A stretch of DNA of 64,000 bases, taken from positions 558,001 through 622,000 of the forward strand of contig NZ_ATUG01000001.1 of assembly GCF_000420085.1 (NCBI RefSeq), written 5' to 3'. Origin of the DNA: Desulfospira joergensenii DSM 10085. GTDB lineage: Bacteria > Desulfobacterota > Desulfobacteria > Desulfobacterales > Desulfobacteraceae. Each line of letters starts with the position of its first letter. Position 1 is the stretch's first letter. Of this stretch, positions 8,700 through 18,262 are shown in pieces. Below the pieces are notes generated by a model that ran no database searches, was not told the origin of the DNA, and saw only the letters and a program-made list of their open reading frames with translations. Made by a program: the position numbers and the translations under genes.

Positions 8700-10406
8700 A
8701 TGGAAGCAGACACTAAAAAGGGACATTTTATCGAATCCATCATCAGGGAGGACCTTGCCAAAAACAAGAATCACGGAAAGGTGATCACCCGATTCCCTCC
8801 GGAACCCAACGGATATCTTCACATCGGCCATGCCAAATCCATCTGCCTCAACTTTGGAATGGCCGGAAAGTTCAACGGTCAATGCAATTTAAGGTTTGAC
8901 GACTCCAATCCGGCCAAGGAAAAACAGGTCTACATCGACTCCATTGAGTCTGCCGTCAAATGGCTGGGATTTGAATATGGCGAACCTCTGTTTGCTTCGG
9001 ATTATTTTGACCGGCTCCATGAATTTGCCCTGGAGCTCATCCAAAAGGGAAAGGCCTATGTCTGCAGCCTGACGGCCGAAGAGATCCGGGAGTACCGGGG
9101 CACCCTGACCGAACCGGGGAAAGACAGTCCCTACAGGGAGAGGAGTGTTGAAGAAAACCTGGATCTGTTTGCCCGGATGAAAAACGGGGAATTTGACGAG
9201 GGAGAGCACACCCTGAGGGCCAAGATCGACATGAAATCCCCCAACATCAACATGAGGGATCCCATTATTTACCGGGTGAAAAACGCATCCCACCCCAGAA
9301 CCGGGGATCGATGGTGCATCTATCCCATGTACGATTTCACCCACTGCCTGTCAGACGCCCTGGAGGGGATTACCCACTCCCTTTGCTCCCTGGAGTTTGA
9401 GGATCACCGTCCCCTTTACGACTGGATCATCGACCAGCTGTCCACCCCCTGCCATCCCCAGCAGATCGAATTTGCCCGGATGAACATCAACTATACGGTC
9501 TTGAGCAAACGGAAACTCCAGCAACTCGTGGACCAGGACCATGTAAACGGATGGGACGATCCCAGGCTCCCCACCCTGGAAGGCATGCGCAGGAGGGGGT
9601 ATACCCCGGCATCCATCCGGAACTTCTGCGACATCATCGGGGTCTCCAAAAAAGACAGCCGCATTGACATGGGCCTGCTGGAATCCTGCCTCCGGGACGA
9701 TCTCAATGAAACCTCGCCCCGGGTCATGGGAGTGATCCGCCCCTTGAAGGTCACCATTGAAAACTATCCCGAAGATCAGACCGAAACCCTGGAAGCCCTG
9801 AACCATCCCCAGAAGCCGGAGATGGGAAAGCGGAACATCAGTTTTTCAAAAGAGATCTATGTGGAGCAGGACGATTTCATGGAAGATCCCCCGAAAAAAT
9901 TCTTCCGCCTGGGACCAGGACGGGAAGTCCGGTTAAGATATGCCTATTTCATCACCTGCAGGGATGTAATCAAGGATGAGACCGGAAAAGTGATTGAACT
10001 GATCTGCACCTATGACCCTGAGACCCGGGGAGGCAATGCCCCGGACGGAAGAAAGGTCAAGGGCACCATTCACTGGGTCAATGCACGGGACTGCATGGAG
10101 GCGGAAGTCCGCCTCTATGACCGGCTTTTCAAGGATGAAAATCCTGAAGAAGGCGGCCGGGATTTCATTGAGAACCTGAACCCGGACTCCCTTGAGATCC
10201 TTACAGGATGCAAGCTGGAGAAAAGCCTGGAACAGGCTGAGCCTGAAAAGGTCTTTCAGTTTGAGCGCCTGGGATATTTCTGCCTGGATTCAAAGGAAGG
10301 TTCAAAGGACGCCCCGGTGTTTAACCGGACGGTCACCTTGCGGGATGCCTGGGCCAAACTGGCCAAAAAGCATCCTCCCAGAAAAAATCAGCCGAAAAAG
10401 AAATAA
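8700..10406 (+). CDS. glnS: Glutaminyl-tRNA synthetase
   Basis: Charges tRNA-Gln with glutamine. The 568-residue class I synthetase shows [17 protein letters not shown] with the HIGH site, the acceptor-binding region around [17 protein letters not shown], the KMSKS equivalent VLSKRKL, and the C-terminal anticodon-binding beta barrels of GlnRS. Length is close to that of the E. coli enzyme. The start ATG at 8700 follows AAAGGAT and AAAGGG. Presence of GlnRS means direct Gln-tRNA synthesis is possible rather than only the GatCAB route. The gene stands alone, 149 bases after the ABC operon. Confidence 0.97.
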   Translation: MEADTKKGHFIESIIREDLAKNKNHGKVITRFPPEPNGYLHIGHAKSICLNFGMAGKFNGQCNLRFDDSNPAKEKQVYIDSIESAVKWLGFEYGEPLFASDYFDRLHEFALELIQKGKAYVCSLTAEEIREYRGTLTEPGKDSPYRERSVEENLDLFARMKNGEFDEGEHTLRAKIDMKSPNINMRDPIIYRVKNASHPRTGDRWCIYPMYDFTHCLSDALEGITHSLCSLEFEDHRPLYDWIIDQLSTPCHPQQIEFARMNINYTVLSKRKLQQLVDQDHVNGWDDPRLPTLEGMRRRGYTPASIRNFCDIIGVSKKDSRIDMGLLESCLRDDLNETSPRVMGVIRPLKVTIENYPEDQTETLEALNHPQKPEMGKRNISFSKEIYVEQDDFMEDPPKKFFRLGPGREVRLRYAYFITCRDVIKDETGKVIELICTYDPETRGGNAPDGRKVKGTIHWVNARDCMEAEVRLYDRLFKDENPEEGGRDFIENLNPDSLEILTGCKLEKSLEQAEPEKVFQFERLGYFCLDSKEGSKDAPVFNRTVTLRDAWAKLAKKHPPRKNQPKKK

Positions 10407-10408
10407 GC

Positions 10409-10525
10409 GCTGCGTTATCAAAAAAGCGGGCGGAACTTGACGGAAGGCTTGCCGAATATAAAGCAGATGGCCTTAAAGGGCGTCTTGCCAATGATGTGAT
10501 CGCAGATATTCGAAAGCGTCTGTGA
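10409..10525 (+). pseudogene. Antitoxin remnant of an addiction module (C-terminal part)
   Basis: Directly after glnS an open frame without its own start reads AALSKKRAELDGRLAEYKAD and ends VIADIRKRL. The pattern ELD-RL-Y then G-R-A-VI-IR-RL is the C-terminal half of small addiction-module antitoxins (TIGR02574-like, partner of ParE/RelE toxins). The N-terminal half is missing, replaced by the glnS 3' end. Its TGA overlaps a GTG in the classic GTGA arrangement with the toxin fragment. Confidence 0.65.
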
Positions 10526-10608
10526 GTTTTCCTGTTCATATTCGGACAGAAGCCGAGGCTGACCTTGAGGAAGCTTCTTTATGGTACGAAAAACAGTGCC
10601 CCAAATGA
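10522..10608 (+). pseudogene. ParE/RelE-family toxin remnant (N-terminal 28 residues)
   Basis: Starting at the GTG that overlaps the antitoxin stop, the frame reads MSFPVHIRTEAEADLEEAS and then LWYEKQCPK before TGA. This is the N-terminal helix of the ParE/RelE fold (A-DL-EA--WYE). A full toxin would need about 70 more residues, so this is a truncated, presumably inactive copy. The truncation falls exactly at the start of the long palindrome at 10605-10636. Confidence 0.65.
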
Positions 10609-10636
10609 ATACCACCAGTTCACTGGTGGTATTCAT
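10605..10636. repeat. Perfect palindrome, 15-bp arms
   Basis: ATGAATACCACCAGT, two bases, then its exact reverse complement. It covers the end of the toxin fragment on the plus strand and the last codons and stop of the diguanylate cyclase on the minus strand. It may act as a transcription terminator between the convergent genes, although no long T-run follows, or it may mark the breakpoint that truncated the toxin. Confidence 0.7.
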
Positions 10637-11927
10637 CAGTTGCCAAAACCACCTGGTTTCGTCCATTTTCTTTTGCTTCATACAATTTCTGGTCTGCTGT
10701 TTTCAGCAAATGTGAAAAGTCCTGATCTGTTTGATGTGAAATACCGATACTTACCGTAATTTGGAGTAATTGCCTACGTTCTCCATGAAAAAATTTTGTA
10801 TTTTCTATGTCTGAACGGAGTTGGTTGAATCTTGCTTCAAGATCATCCAATACGCTTTCGGATTTATCGGATACGCCCTTTGGGTCCGCCGGAACCAGGA
10901 TACAGAATTCTTCTCCACCTAATCTTGCCAGCAATTCGTTTTTTTTGACAAATGCTTTTAGAATTTTAGATAAAGCCTGTAGAACCTGATCCCCCACACC
11001 GTGTCCATAAGTATCATTCACCTGTTTAAAAAGATCTATATCAATCATGGCACAACCAAGAGGGAGAGAAGCTTTTTTGGCTTCACGGAACACGACTTCC
11101 CCCTGTTCAAAAAAATACCTTCGATTGTAAAGTCCCGTTAAAAAATCACTGATGGCTGCCAGTTTTGCCTGGCGTATAAGGTCAATGTTTTCAAGGCATT
11201 GATTGATCCTGCAATAAAATTCTTCTGTGATGAAAGATTGCTTAACAATGAAATCATTGGCGCCGCTTTTTAAAAATCGGGCCGCCATTGTCTTGTCTCC
11301 TTCAGCTGAAATCCCGATGATTGCAAGATCATCCTTTTTTTTTGTTTTTCGGATTACCTTACAAAGCTGACATCCATCCATCTCCGGCATGTTAAAATCC
11401 GTCAATACCAACTGGATATCGGGATAATTCTTTAGAGCTTTCAGGGCTTTGGCTGGGGTACTGGCTGTGATTAACTGATATTGCTGAACCTGCAAAAGAT
11501 CTGAAAGCGCTTTTCTGAAAAACGAAGAATCATCCACTAATAATATTATTTTTTCCTGGTTCGTTATCAGTTTCCGAATTGAAGACACAAGATAATCCAG
11601 ACAGTTGGGATCGTCCTTAAAAATATAGTCCACAACTTTTTTTGACCAGACATATTCACGGATACCGTCACCAATACTTGCTGTGAAAATGATTGATGGA
11701 ATGCCCTCTTTTACGACAGCATCAATAATTTCTCCCTTCATTGCATCCGGCAAATCAAAATCCAACACTGCGGCGGTAAAATGATCGGTAGATTTTTCCA
11801 GCAAGGCGACTGTCTCAGACAGTGATTGGGTCCAAGTCACCGGCCAGGCGAATTCTTTTTCAAGTATTGTTCGAGTCATTTTCCCAAATATGGCGTGATC
11901 CTCTACCAAGAGTAATTTTTCCATCAT
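10620..11927 (-). CDS. Response regulator diguanylate cyclase (REC-REC-GGDEF)
   Basis: Makes the second messenger cyclic di-GMP under control of phosphorylation. Domains in order: a first receiver beginning MEKLLLVEDH (about 1-120, phosphoacceptor in VLDFDLP), a second receiver beginning KIILLVDDSS (about 125-245, phosphoacceptor in LTDFNMPEMDG), and a GGDEF domain (about 260-435) with an intact LGGEEF active site. No RxxD inhibitory site is present: KNEL occupies that position. Start chosen at the ATGATG behind AGGTGG; an upstream in-frame ATG at 11963 adds 12 residues but lacks a ribosome binding site. About 435 residues. The cognate kinase is not adjacent. Confidence 0.92.
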   Translation of the reverse strand: MMEKLLLVEDHAIFGKMTRTILEKEFAWPVTWTQSLSETVALLEKSTDHFTAAVLDFDLPDAMKGEIIDAVVKEGIPSIIFTASIGDGIREYVWSKKVVDYIFKDDPNCLDYLVSSIRKLITNQEKIILLVDDSSFFRKALSDLLQVQQYQLITASTPAKALKALKNYPDIQLVLTDFNMPEMDGCQLCKVIRKTKKKDDLAIIGISAEGDKTMAARFLKSGANDFIVKQSFITEEFYCRINQCLENIDLIRQAKLAAISDFLTGLYNRRYFFEQGEVVFREAKKASLPLGCAMIDIDLFKQVNDTYGHGVGDQVLQALSKILKAFVKKNELLARLGGEEFCILVPADPKGVSDKSESVLDDLEARFNQLRSDIENTKFFHGERRQLLQITVSIGISHQTDQDFSHLLKTADQKLYEAKENGRNQVVLATDEYHQ

Positions 11928-12171
11928 TTCCACCTGGTTCTTCTTTTGAATTTTTTGTTCCATGGAGGGATTCAGTATTACCGAAATGAAACGGGTTGTC
12001 TATTATTATCCTCTGTTCTGAAAAAGTTGTCGAAAAACTGTACACCAATGGTATCAAAGTTCAGATTTTTGACCTCGCTTTGGCCACGATATCTTAAGGT
12101 TTTTCCTTTCTGCTGAAGGATAAGGAGTATAATACATTGGTGAATTGCTTTTCAGAATCCAACCCCATGGC
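11928..12171. other. Intergenic stretch upstream of the diguanylate cyclase
   Basis: Together with the repeat at 12172-12300 this forms a gap of about 380 bases between two minus-strand genes. No coding potential was seen. It probably holds the promoter of the diguanylate cyclase gene, but no clear -35/-10 pair was identified. Confidence 0.4.
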
Positions 12172-12300
12172 AGACCGGGCCAGATCGGGCCGGGGGAGGC
12201 AAATGGTTGGAGCGGCTTAAAGGGCGGGGTTCCAGGACGGAATAAATCACGGATTTTTCAGCTTCATCAGCTCCCTGGGACGGGAGCTGATGATTGGATC
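12172..12300. repeat. Structured dispersed repeat, copy A (right end truncated)
   Basis: Related by eye to the two copies at 30244-30397 and 30551-30703. Shared features are a GC-rich left arm, a core TTGGAGCGGCTTAAAGGG, a small hairpin TTCC-AGGAC-GGAA, and a perfect 12-bp hairpin at 12264-12293 with loop TGGGAC. The outer right arm is missing; the copy ends a few bases from the cysS stop codon. The strong hairpin could also serve as a terminator for cysS. Confidence 0.6.
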
Positions 12301-12311
12301 GTCAATCTTTG

Positions 12312-13745
12312 TTACTCAAACCGCCAGGTCGTCCCGCCTGGCCCGTCCTCCAGAACAATATTCATGGCCTGGAGCTGGTCCCGGATCTCATCGGCCCGGG
12401 CGAAATCCTTTGATTTCCGGGCATCGGCCCGTTCCTGGATCAGTCCGTCCACTTCAGCCGGATCTATGGCCTTGTCCGACATGCCCTTGTCTTTTTTGGT
12501 CCGGAACCAGTCTTTGGGATCTTCCTGGAATATGCCCAGGACCCCGGACAGGGATTTCACGTCGGCGTAAACCCTTTCCAGATCTTTTTTCATGTCTGCA
12601 TCGGGGGCATCATTGGTCTGATCCAGGAGTTTGTTCCCCTTTTTCACGGCTTCGAATACAGCGGCCAGGGCCCTGGCCGAGTTGAAATCATCGTTCATGG
12701 CCTGGGAAAAATCTTCCCAGAGGGGGCCCCGGTCTTTGGTTTCCCCTTGAATCCCGGCATTATCCAGTCTCTCCAGGAAGGCATAGACCCGGTCCAGCCC
12801 CTGGGAAACTTCTTTCATGGAGTCCTCGCTGTAGTCGATGGGGCTCCTGTACTGCTTTGACAAAAGAAAAAGCCGGATCACCTCCGGGGAATGGTCTGCC
12901 AGGACCTCCTTGATCATGGTGAAATTTCCCAGGGATTTGGACATCTTCTCATTATTGATGTCCACAAACCCGTTATGGATCCAGTATTTTACGAATCGCC
13001 CCCCGAACAGGGCCTCGCTCTGGGCAATCTCATTCTCATGGTGGGGAAAGATCAGGTCCTTGCCGCCGCCGTGGATGTCAAATCCCCGGCCCAGGTACTC
13101 GGCGCTCATGGCAGAGCATTCAATGTGCCACCCGGGACGGCCCTTTCCCCAGGGACTCTCCCAGGATGGCTCTCCGGGCTTGGCCGGTTTCCACAGGGTA
13201 AAATCCAGGGGACTGCGCTTTTTCTCGTCCACGGCAATCCTGGCCCCTGCCCTCATGTCGTCGGGGTTCCGGCCGGACAATTTCCCGTATTCCTTGAAGG
13301 AATCAATGGAAAAATAGACATCCCCGCCCTCCACGGGATAGGCCTTTCCCTTATCGATGAGTTTGCCGATGAAATCGATGATGTGGTTGATATGCTCGGT
13401 GGCCTTGGGCTCCATGGTGGGCCTGAGCACGTTGAGGGCATCCATTTCATTGTGGAACTCGTCAATGTACTTTTCCGTTATGGCGGTGCAGGATTCCCCG
13501 GTTTCATTGGATTTTTTAATGATCTTGTCATCCACATCCGTGAAATTCCTGACATAAGTGACCTCATACTCCAGCCGGGTCAGCCAGCGAAACACCATGT
13601 CAAAGACCACCACGGACCGGGCATGGCCGATGTGGCTGGTATCGTATACTGTGGGGCCGCACACGTACATGCTGACCTTTCCCTCTTCAATGGGAATAAA
13701 ATCCTCTTTTTTTCCTGACAATGTATTGTATATCTTTAAACTCAT
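12312..13745 (-). CDS. cysS: Cysteinyl-tRNA synthetase
   Basis: Charges tRNA-Cys. The 477-residue class I synthetase has CGPTVYD with a zinc-binding Cys, the HIGH site in DTSHIGHARS, the further zinc ligands in HIECSAMS and HHENE, the KMSKSLGNF loop, and the C-terminal DALR and anticodon domains ending GTTWRFE. Length matches the family. It lies 7 bases after ispF on the same strand, a pairing (ispF-cysS) seen in many bacteria. Confidence 0.97.
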   Translation of the reverse strand: MSLKIYNTLSGKKEDFIPIEEGKVSMYVCGPTVYDTSHIGHARSVVVFDMVFRWLTRLEYEVTYVRNFTDVDDKIIKKSNETGESCTAITEKYIDEFHNEMDALNVLRPTMEPKATEHINHIIDFIGKLIDKGKAYPVEGGDVYFSIDSFKEYGKLSGRNPDDMRAGARIAVDEKKRSPLDFTLWKPAKPGEPSWESPWGKGRPGWHIECSAMSAEYLGRGFDIHGGGKDLIFPHHENEIAQSEALFGGRFVKYWIHNGFVDINNEKMSKSLGNFTMIKEVLADHSPEVIRLFLLSKQYRSPIDYSEDSMKEVSQGLDRVYAFLERLDNAGIQGETKDRGPLWEDFSQAMNDDFNSARALAAVFEAVKKGNKLLDQTNDAPDADMKKDLERVYADVKSLSGVLGIFQEDPKDWFRTKKDKGMSDKAIDPAEVDGLIQERADARKSKDFARADEIRDQLQAMNIVLEDGPGGTTWRFE

Positions 13746-13752
13746 TTTATCT

Positions 13753-14247
13753 TCATCCTGAAATAGATTTAATCAATACCGTGCACTGGGCGGCAATCCC
13801 CTCTCCCCTGCCGGCAAATCCAAGGCCCTCCGTGGTGGTTGCCTTGACATTCACCCGGTCCGGGTCCAGGGCCAGAACCCCGGCCATGTTCTCTTCCATC
13901 TTTTTCTTGTGGGGCCCCATCCGGGGCGCCTGGGCAAATATCACGCAGTCTGCATTAGAAATCTCATACCCTTTTTCCCGGATCAGGTCTGCACATTTTT
14001 TAAGGAGGATAAGACTTGAAATCCCCCTGTATCGGGGATCTGTATCCGGGAAATGTTCCCCGATATCCCCCAGACCGCCTGCCCCCAGAACCGCATCGCA
14101 CAGGGCATGGATAAGCACATCGGCATCGGAATGGCCTTTCAGGCCACGATCATACTCGATCTTTTCCCCGCCCAGGATCAGCTCCCGCCCGGAAACCAGC
14201 TGGTGCACATCCGCTCCAAACCCGATCCTCATGTCCGTTTTCATCAT
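13753..14247 (-). CDS. ispF: 2-C-methyl-D-erythritol 2,4-cyclodiphosphate synthase
   Basis: Fifth step of the MEP isoprenoid pathway. The zinc site is visible at the start (GFGADVHQL) with the third ligand in the region LKGHSDADVLIHALCDA, and the C-terminal substrate loop is VKATTTEGLGFAGRGEGIAA. The start was placed at the ATGATG at 14247, five residues before the conserved MRIGFGADVH; an in-frame ATG at 14301 would add an unlikely 18-residue basic stretch. Precedes cysS by 7 bases and is divergent from tag. Confidence 0.94.
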   Translation of the reverse strand: MMKTDMRIGFGADVHQLVSGRELILGGEKIEYDRGLKGHSDADVLIHALCDAVLGAGGLGDIGEHFPDTDPRYRGISSLILLKKCADLIREKGYEISNADCVIFAQAPRMGPHKKKMEENMAGVLALDPDRVNVKATTTEGLGFAGRGEGIAAQCTVLIKSISG

Positions 14248-14404
14248 ATCTGTCCGCGCTGTCCATTTTTTTAGTTTAAGTGATCTTGATACCACATTCA
14301 TCTTATCTTTGAAAGAATCTCTTTTGGTATTGCCTTGATCTGATTGAATATTATAATACAGGGTTAATAATTAAAGAGTTCTGCAATACAAGAGTCAAAA
14401 GAAA

Positions 14405-14992
14405 ATGAAAAATTCTGAAATAAAAAGATGCGGATGGTGTTTGAACGACCCGCTCTATATGGAGTACCATGACAAAGAATGGGGGGTTCCGGTCCATGGG
14501 GATCAAAAGCTCTTTGAATTTCTTATCCTGGAAGGGGCCCAGGCCGGACTCTCCTGGCTGACCATCCTCAAGCGCCGCCGGGGATACGAAAAAGCCTTTG
14601 CCGGATTTGATCCTGAAAAAGTGGCCCGGTTCACTCCCAAAAAGATAGAGGGCCTGCTCCAGGATCCCGGGATCATCCGGAACAAACTGAAAATCAACGC
14701 CGCCGTGACCAATGCCCGGGCTTTTCTCGATATTCAGGAGGAGTTCGGTTCCTTTGACCGGTACGCATGGAGATTTGTGGAGGGCCGGCCGATCCAGAAT
14801 GGTTGGCAGAGCCCTGACCAGGTCCCGGCCACATCCAAAGAATCGGATGCCTTTTCCAAGGACCTGAAACAGAGGGGATTCAAGTTTACCGGATCCACCA
14901 TTATCTATGCCCATATGCAGGCCACGGGCATGGTCAACGATCACCTCACCTCCTGTTTCCGGCACAGGCAGGTCATGGAAGGTCAGGCATGA
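14405..14992 (+). CDS. tag: DNA-3-methyladenine glycosylase I
   Basis: Base-excision repair enzyme removing 3-methyladenine from alkylated DNA. The 195-residue protein begins with RCGWC and DPLYMEYHDKEWG (zinc ligands Cys9 and His22) and ends with NDHLTSC carrying the other zinc ligands. The catalytic Glu region LEGAQAGLSW is at about residues 42-51. It heads a plus-strand cluster, and its TGA overlaps the ATG of pldA. Confidence 0.95.
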   Translation: MKNSEIKRCGWCLNDPLYMEYHDKEWGVPVHGDQKLFEFLILEGAQAGLSWLTILKRRRGYEKAFAGFDPEKVARFTPKKIEGLLQDPGIIRNKLKINAAVTNARAFLDIQEEFGSFDRYAWRFVEGRPIQNGWQSPDQVPATSKESDAFSKDLKQRGFKFTGSTIIYAHMQATGMVNDHLTSCFRHRQVMEGQA

Positions 14993-16179
14993 ACATCCGA
15001 GGCAGAAGAATTCGCATCATCCTGCTGATAGCCGGCCTGGTCTTTTCCCTCTGTCCCCGGGTGTGGGCACAGCCACTGAGGATGTTTATTGTTCCCCCCC
15101 AGGGAGAGGTCAGGGCCGGACAAGGAACGGGTTTCACCCTCTTTATCCACAATCCCGGCAGGGATGTCCTGACCACCCGGGAGTTCAACCGGATAAAGAT
15201 AAAACTGACCCGGCTGAAAAAAGACCTGACCCTGGAAGCCGTGATCCGGGATCATCCTCTGGAAGAGCCGGTCAGTATCCCGGCCAATGCCTATGCAAAA
15301 TATGAGTATTCTTTTCTTCTGCCCCAGGATATGGACGGGAATATCACCCTGGCCCTGGAGGGGGCAGATGCAGGAAAAGTCTGGTTCCGGGCCCGGCCTT
15401 TGCCCCTGGAAGAATACGAGGGACAGATTGCCCTGGATGCCCGGGAATCGATATTCCAGCCCTTTATAAAACACCTGTCCTCCTATGAACCCACCTATTT
15501 CCTATTGGGAGCCGATCCGGGTATAGAAAAAAGCAAGTTCCAGCTCAGCTTCAAATACCGGCTTTTTGATTCATCCGATGAAAACAGGCTTTTTTCATGG
15601 CTGGATGATTTTTACCTGGCCTATACCCAGACCTCATACTGGGATCTGAATTCAAATTCAAAACCCTTTGACGACACCAGTTACAAGCCTGAATTGTTCT
15701 ATCTCTTCCCTAAAATTGATCTGGGCCTGTCCCGGGTCAAAGGCTTTGGCATGAAGATCGGTGCCAGGCACGAATCCAACGGCCAGGGCGGGAGTATCTC
15801 CAGGAGCACCAATACAGTCTATATTGAGCCCGTCATGGCCCTCAGCCTTGGAAACCACCTTTACATGAAGTTTGCGCCACGGGTATGGACCTATATTGAT
15901 AATGAAGAGAATAACCCGGATCTGGCCGATTACCGGGGATACGCAGGTCTCGGCCTGGCCCTGGGAAACCCGGACAGCTTTGTCCTGGATACCCGCACCT
16001 GCTGGGCGGAAAAAGGCCCCAGTTTCCAGGCAGACCTGAGCTATCCTTTGACAAAGATCCTGGGAGACCGGTTTAATTTTTTTCTTCATCTCCAGTATTT
16101 TAACGGATATGCAGAACGCCTGATCGATTATACGGAAAAAGAAGAGATTATCAGACTGGGGTTTTCCATCATACGATAG
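14989..16179 (+). CDS. pldA: Outer membrane phospholipase A with N-terminal extension
   Basis: An outer-membrane beta-barrel phospholipase that removes misplaced phospholipids. A signal peptide ends at VWA (residue 27). The catalytic signature is GARHESNGQGGSISRSTN: His261, Ser263 and Asn275 have the same spacing as His142, Ser144 and Asn156 of E. coli PldA, and Ser271 matches the calcium-binding Ser152. The protein has 396 residues, about 100 more than E. coli PldA. The extra part (about 28-150) looks like an Ig-like beta domain ahead of the barrel. The start overlaps the tag stop by four bases. Confidence 0.88.
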   Translation: MNIRGRRIRIILLIAGLVFSLCPRVWAQPLRMFIVPPQGEVRAGQGTGFTLFIHNPGRDVLTTREFNRIKIKLTRLKKDLTLEAVIRDHPLEEPVSIPANAYAKYEYSFLLPQDMDGNITLALEGADAGKVWFRARPLPLEEYEGQIALDARESIFQPFIKHLSSYEPTYFLLGADPGIEKSKFQLSFKYRLFDSSDENRLFSWLDDFYLAYTQTSYWDLNSNSKPFDDTSYKPELFYLFPKIDLGLSRVKGFGMKIGARHESNGQGGSISRSTNTVYIEPVMALSLGNHLYMKFAPRVWTYIDNEENNPDLADYRGYAGLGLALGNPDSFVLDTRTCWAEKGPSFQADLSYPLTKILGDRFNFFLHLQYFNGYAERLIDYTEKEEIIRLGFSIIR

Positions 16180-16211
16180 ATACAGGCCATGAATCAAAAC
16201 AGGAGAAACAC

Positions 16212-17786
16212 ATGCTTCTTGTAACAGCCAGCCAGATGCAGAACATGGACAGCTTCACCATCAACAGTCTTGGTCTTCCCGGCCAGGTGCTCATGGAAAA
16301 TGCCGGAAAAGGGGCCTTTGACATGCTGGTCCGAAGGTTTGACCCGGATGAATCCACACGGGTCTGCGTGGTGGCGGGCCGGGGAAACAACGGGGGAGAC
16401 GGATTTGTCATTGCCCGGTATCTCATGGACATGGGGATTCCGGTCACCCTGTTCCTGCTGTCCACCCGGGACAGGGTAAAGGGAGATGCCAGGGCCAACT
16501 GTCTTCTGGCAAAAGAATTCCTGAGCCATCACAAAAATTCAAAAATAATCGAAATCCCGGATTCAGATACCCTTGAAAAAAACAGGGCTCGATTCCTGCA
16601 CCAGGATATCTTTGTCGACGCCATCTTCGGCACCGGCCTCAACTCCGAGGTCAGGGGATTTTTCAGGGATGTGATCCAGATGATCAACCATACGGGCCGG
16701 CCCGTGTTCAGTGTGGACATCCCTTCAGGTCTCAATTCAGATACGGGCCGGCCCCTGGGTATTGCTGTAAGAGCCTCTGCCACGGCCACCTTTGCCCATG
16801 CCAAGGCCGGCCACTTTCTCTATCCGGGCAATGAATACACAGGGGATCTTGAAATCATCGACATCGGTATCCCCGGATTTGTGGCGGCCAAGGAAGATAT
16901 CCGCCTCAACCTGGTCCAGGCCGGGGATATAACCCCTCTGTTTCCCCCCCGGCCATTTGACAGCCACAAGGGCAGTTTCGGCCATGTACTGGTCCTGGCC
17001 GGTTCCCCGGGCAAAACCGGGGCTGCGGCCCTGTGCGCCAATGCCGCCATGAGAAGCGGGGCCGGCCTGGTCACCCTGGGCCTTCCCCAAAGCCTTAATT
17101 CGGTCCTGGAGCCCCAGGTCATTGAGCCCATGACCTTCCCCCTGGCCGAAACAAAAAAAGGCAGTTTGTCCCTGGCCGCGAAAAAAGCGGTCCTCGGCCT
17201 GGCGGACGGGCGCCAGGCCCTGGCCCTGGGACCTGGAATCGGAACCCATGAAGAGACAAAAAAACTGGTTTGTGAGCTCATAAAAGAGATTGAGATTCCC
17301 ATGGTCATCGATGCGGACGGGCTCAACAGCATCGCAGACCGCCCGGACATCCTCAAGTCTGCCCGGGCCCCGGTGGTTCTCACCCCCCACCCGGGGGAGA
17401 TGGCAAGGCTTGGCGCCACGACCCCGGCCCGGATCCAGGAAGACCGTCCGGGCATGGCCGGAAAGTTTGCAAAGGAGTATCAGGTCATCCTGGTTCTCAA
17501 GGGGGCCCAGACCCTCATCGCCCTGCCCGACGGCCGGGTCTTTATCAATCCCACGGGAAATCCGGGCATGGCCTCGGGGGGAATGGGAGACGTTCTCACC
17601 GGGATGATCGCCGGATTCGCAGCCCAGGGATTTTCCCTGGAAGATGCCGCCTTGGCCGGGGTCTATCTCCACGGTCTTGCCGGAGATATCCTTGCCAAAA
17701 CCAGGGGGGAATTCGGATTCCTGGCCTCGGACCTGGTCCAAACCATCCCCTCGGCCATCCACGAAGAATTGCCATGCCAAGCCTGA
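16212..17786 (+). CDS. nnrD: Bifunctional NAD(P)H-hydrate epimerase / ADP-dependent dehydratase
   Basis: Repairs hydrated NADH and NADPH. The 524-residue protein fuses the epimerase (YjeF N-terminal, about 1-215, with VVAGRGNNGGDGFVIAR) to the dehydratase (about 225-520, with LGPGIGTH, LTPHPGEMARL and the ribokinase-like NPGMASGGMGDVLTGM). A good AGGAG precedes the ATG. It overlaps tsaE by 13 bases, as is common in bacteria where these two genes are neighbours. Confidence 0.95.
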   Translation: MLLVTASQMQNMDSFTINSLGLPGQVLMENAGKGAFDMLVRRFDPDESTRVCVVAGRGNNGGDGFVIARYLMDMGIPVTLFLLSTRDRVKGDARANCLLAKEFLSHHKNSKIIEIPDSDTLEKNRARFLHQDIFVDAIFGTGLNSEVRGFFRDVIQMINHTGRPVFSVDIPSGLNSDTGRPLGIAVRASATATFAHAKAGHFLYPGNEYTGDLEIIDIGIPGFVAAKEDIRLNLVQAGDITPLFPPRPFDSHKGSFGHVLVLAGSPGKTGAAALCANAAMRSGAGLVTLGLPQSLNSVLEPQVIEPMTFPLAETKKGSLSLAAKKAVLGLADGRQALALGPGIGTHEETKKLVCELIKEIEIPMVIDADGLNSIADRPDILKSARAPVVLTPHPGEMARLGATTPARIQEDRPGMAGKFAKEYQVILVLKGAQTLIALPDGRVFINPTGNPGMASGGMGDVLTGMIAGFAAQGFSLEDAALAGVYLHGLAGDILAKTRGEFGFLASDLVQTIPSAIHEELPCQA

Positions 17787-18238
17787 TCTCCAAAACCGAT
17801 AAAGAGACCCGGGACCTGGGCCGGGCCCTGGCCAAGGCCGTGACCGAGCCTTTGGCCATTGCCCTGTCAGGAGATCTGGGGGCCGGGAAGACCACCCTGG
17901 TCCAGGGTATGGCAGCCGGGCTCGGGGTGGGAAAAGAGTACTACGTGACCAGCCCCAGCTACAATATCATCAATGAATATCCGGCGGATCCCTTCAGGCT
18001 CTGCCATCTGGATCTCTACCGCCTGGGCTCTCCCGATGAACTGGATTATCTGGGGTTTGAGGATATCCTGGACCAGGAGGCAGTCATTGCCGTGGAATGG
18101 CCGGGATTTCTGCAGGAAACCGATTTCCCCTTTGACCTTGAGATCCGGTTTGAATTTGACCCGGATTATAACCGGATCATTTCCCTGTTCGGGTCTGGAC
18201 AGAGGGGAAGAAATCTGCTAAGCAGGTTGATTTTATGA
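17774..18238 (+). CDS. tsaE: tRNA threonylcarbamoyladenosine biosynthesis ATPase TsaE
   Basis: P-loop ATPase needed with TsaB and TsaD to make the t6A modification at position 37 of ANN-decoding tRNAs. The 154-residue protein carries Walker A GDLGAGKTTLVQG, the family sequence SPSYNIINEY and HLDLYRL, and a C-terminal acidic EWPGFL segment. It is translationally coupled to nnrD upstream. Confidence 0.95.
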   Translation: MPSLISKTDKETRDLGRALAKAVTEPLAIALSGDLGAGKTTLVQGMAAGLGVGKEYYVTSPSYNIINEYPADPFRLCHLDLYRLGSPDELDYLGFEDILDQEAVIAVEWPGFLQETDFPFDLEIRFEFDPDYNRIISLFGSGQRGRNLLSRLIL

Positions 18239-18262
18239 ATGAAACCCATTTCCGGAGTGACT

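Noticed and set aside
16737..17780. 347-residue minus-strand frame over nnrD
   Set aside because: Antisense to an intact bifunctional enzyme gene; no family features.
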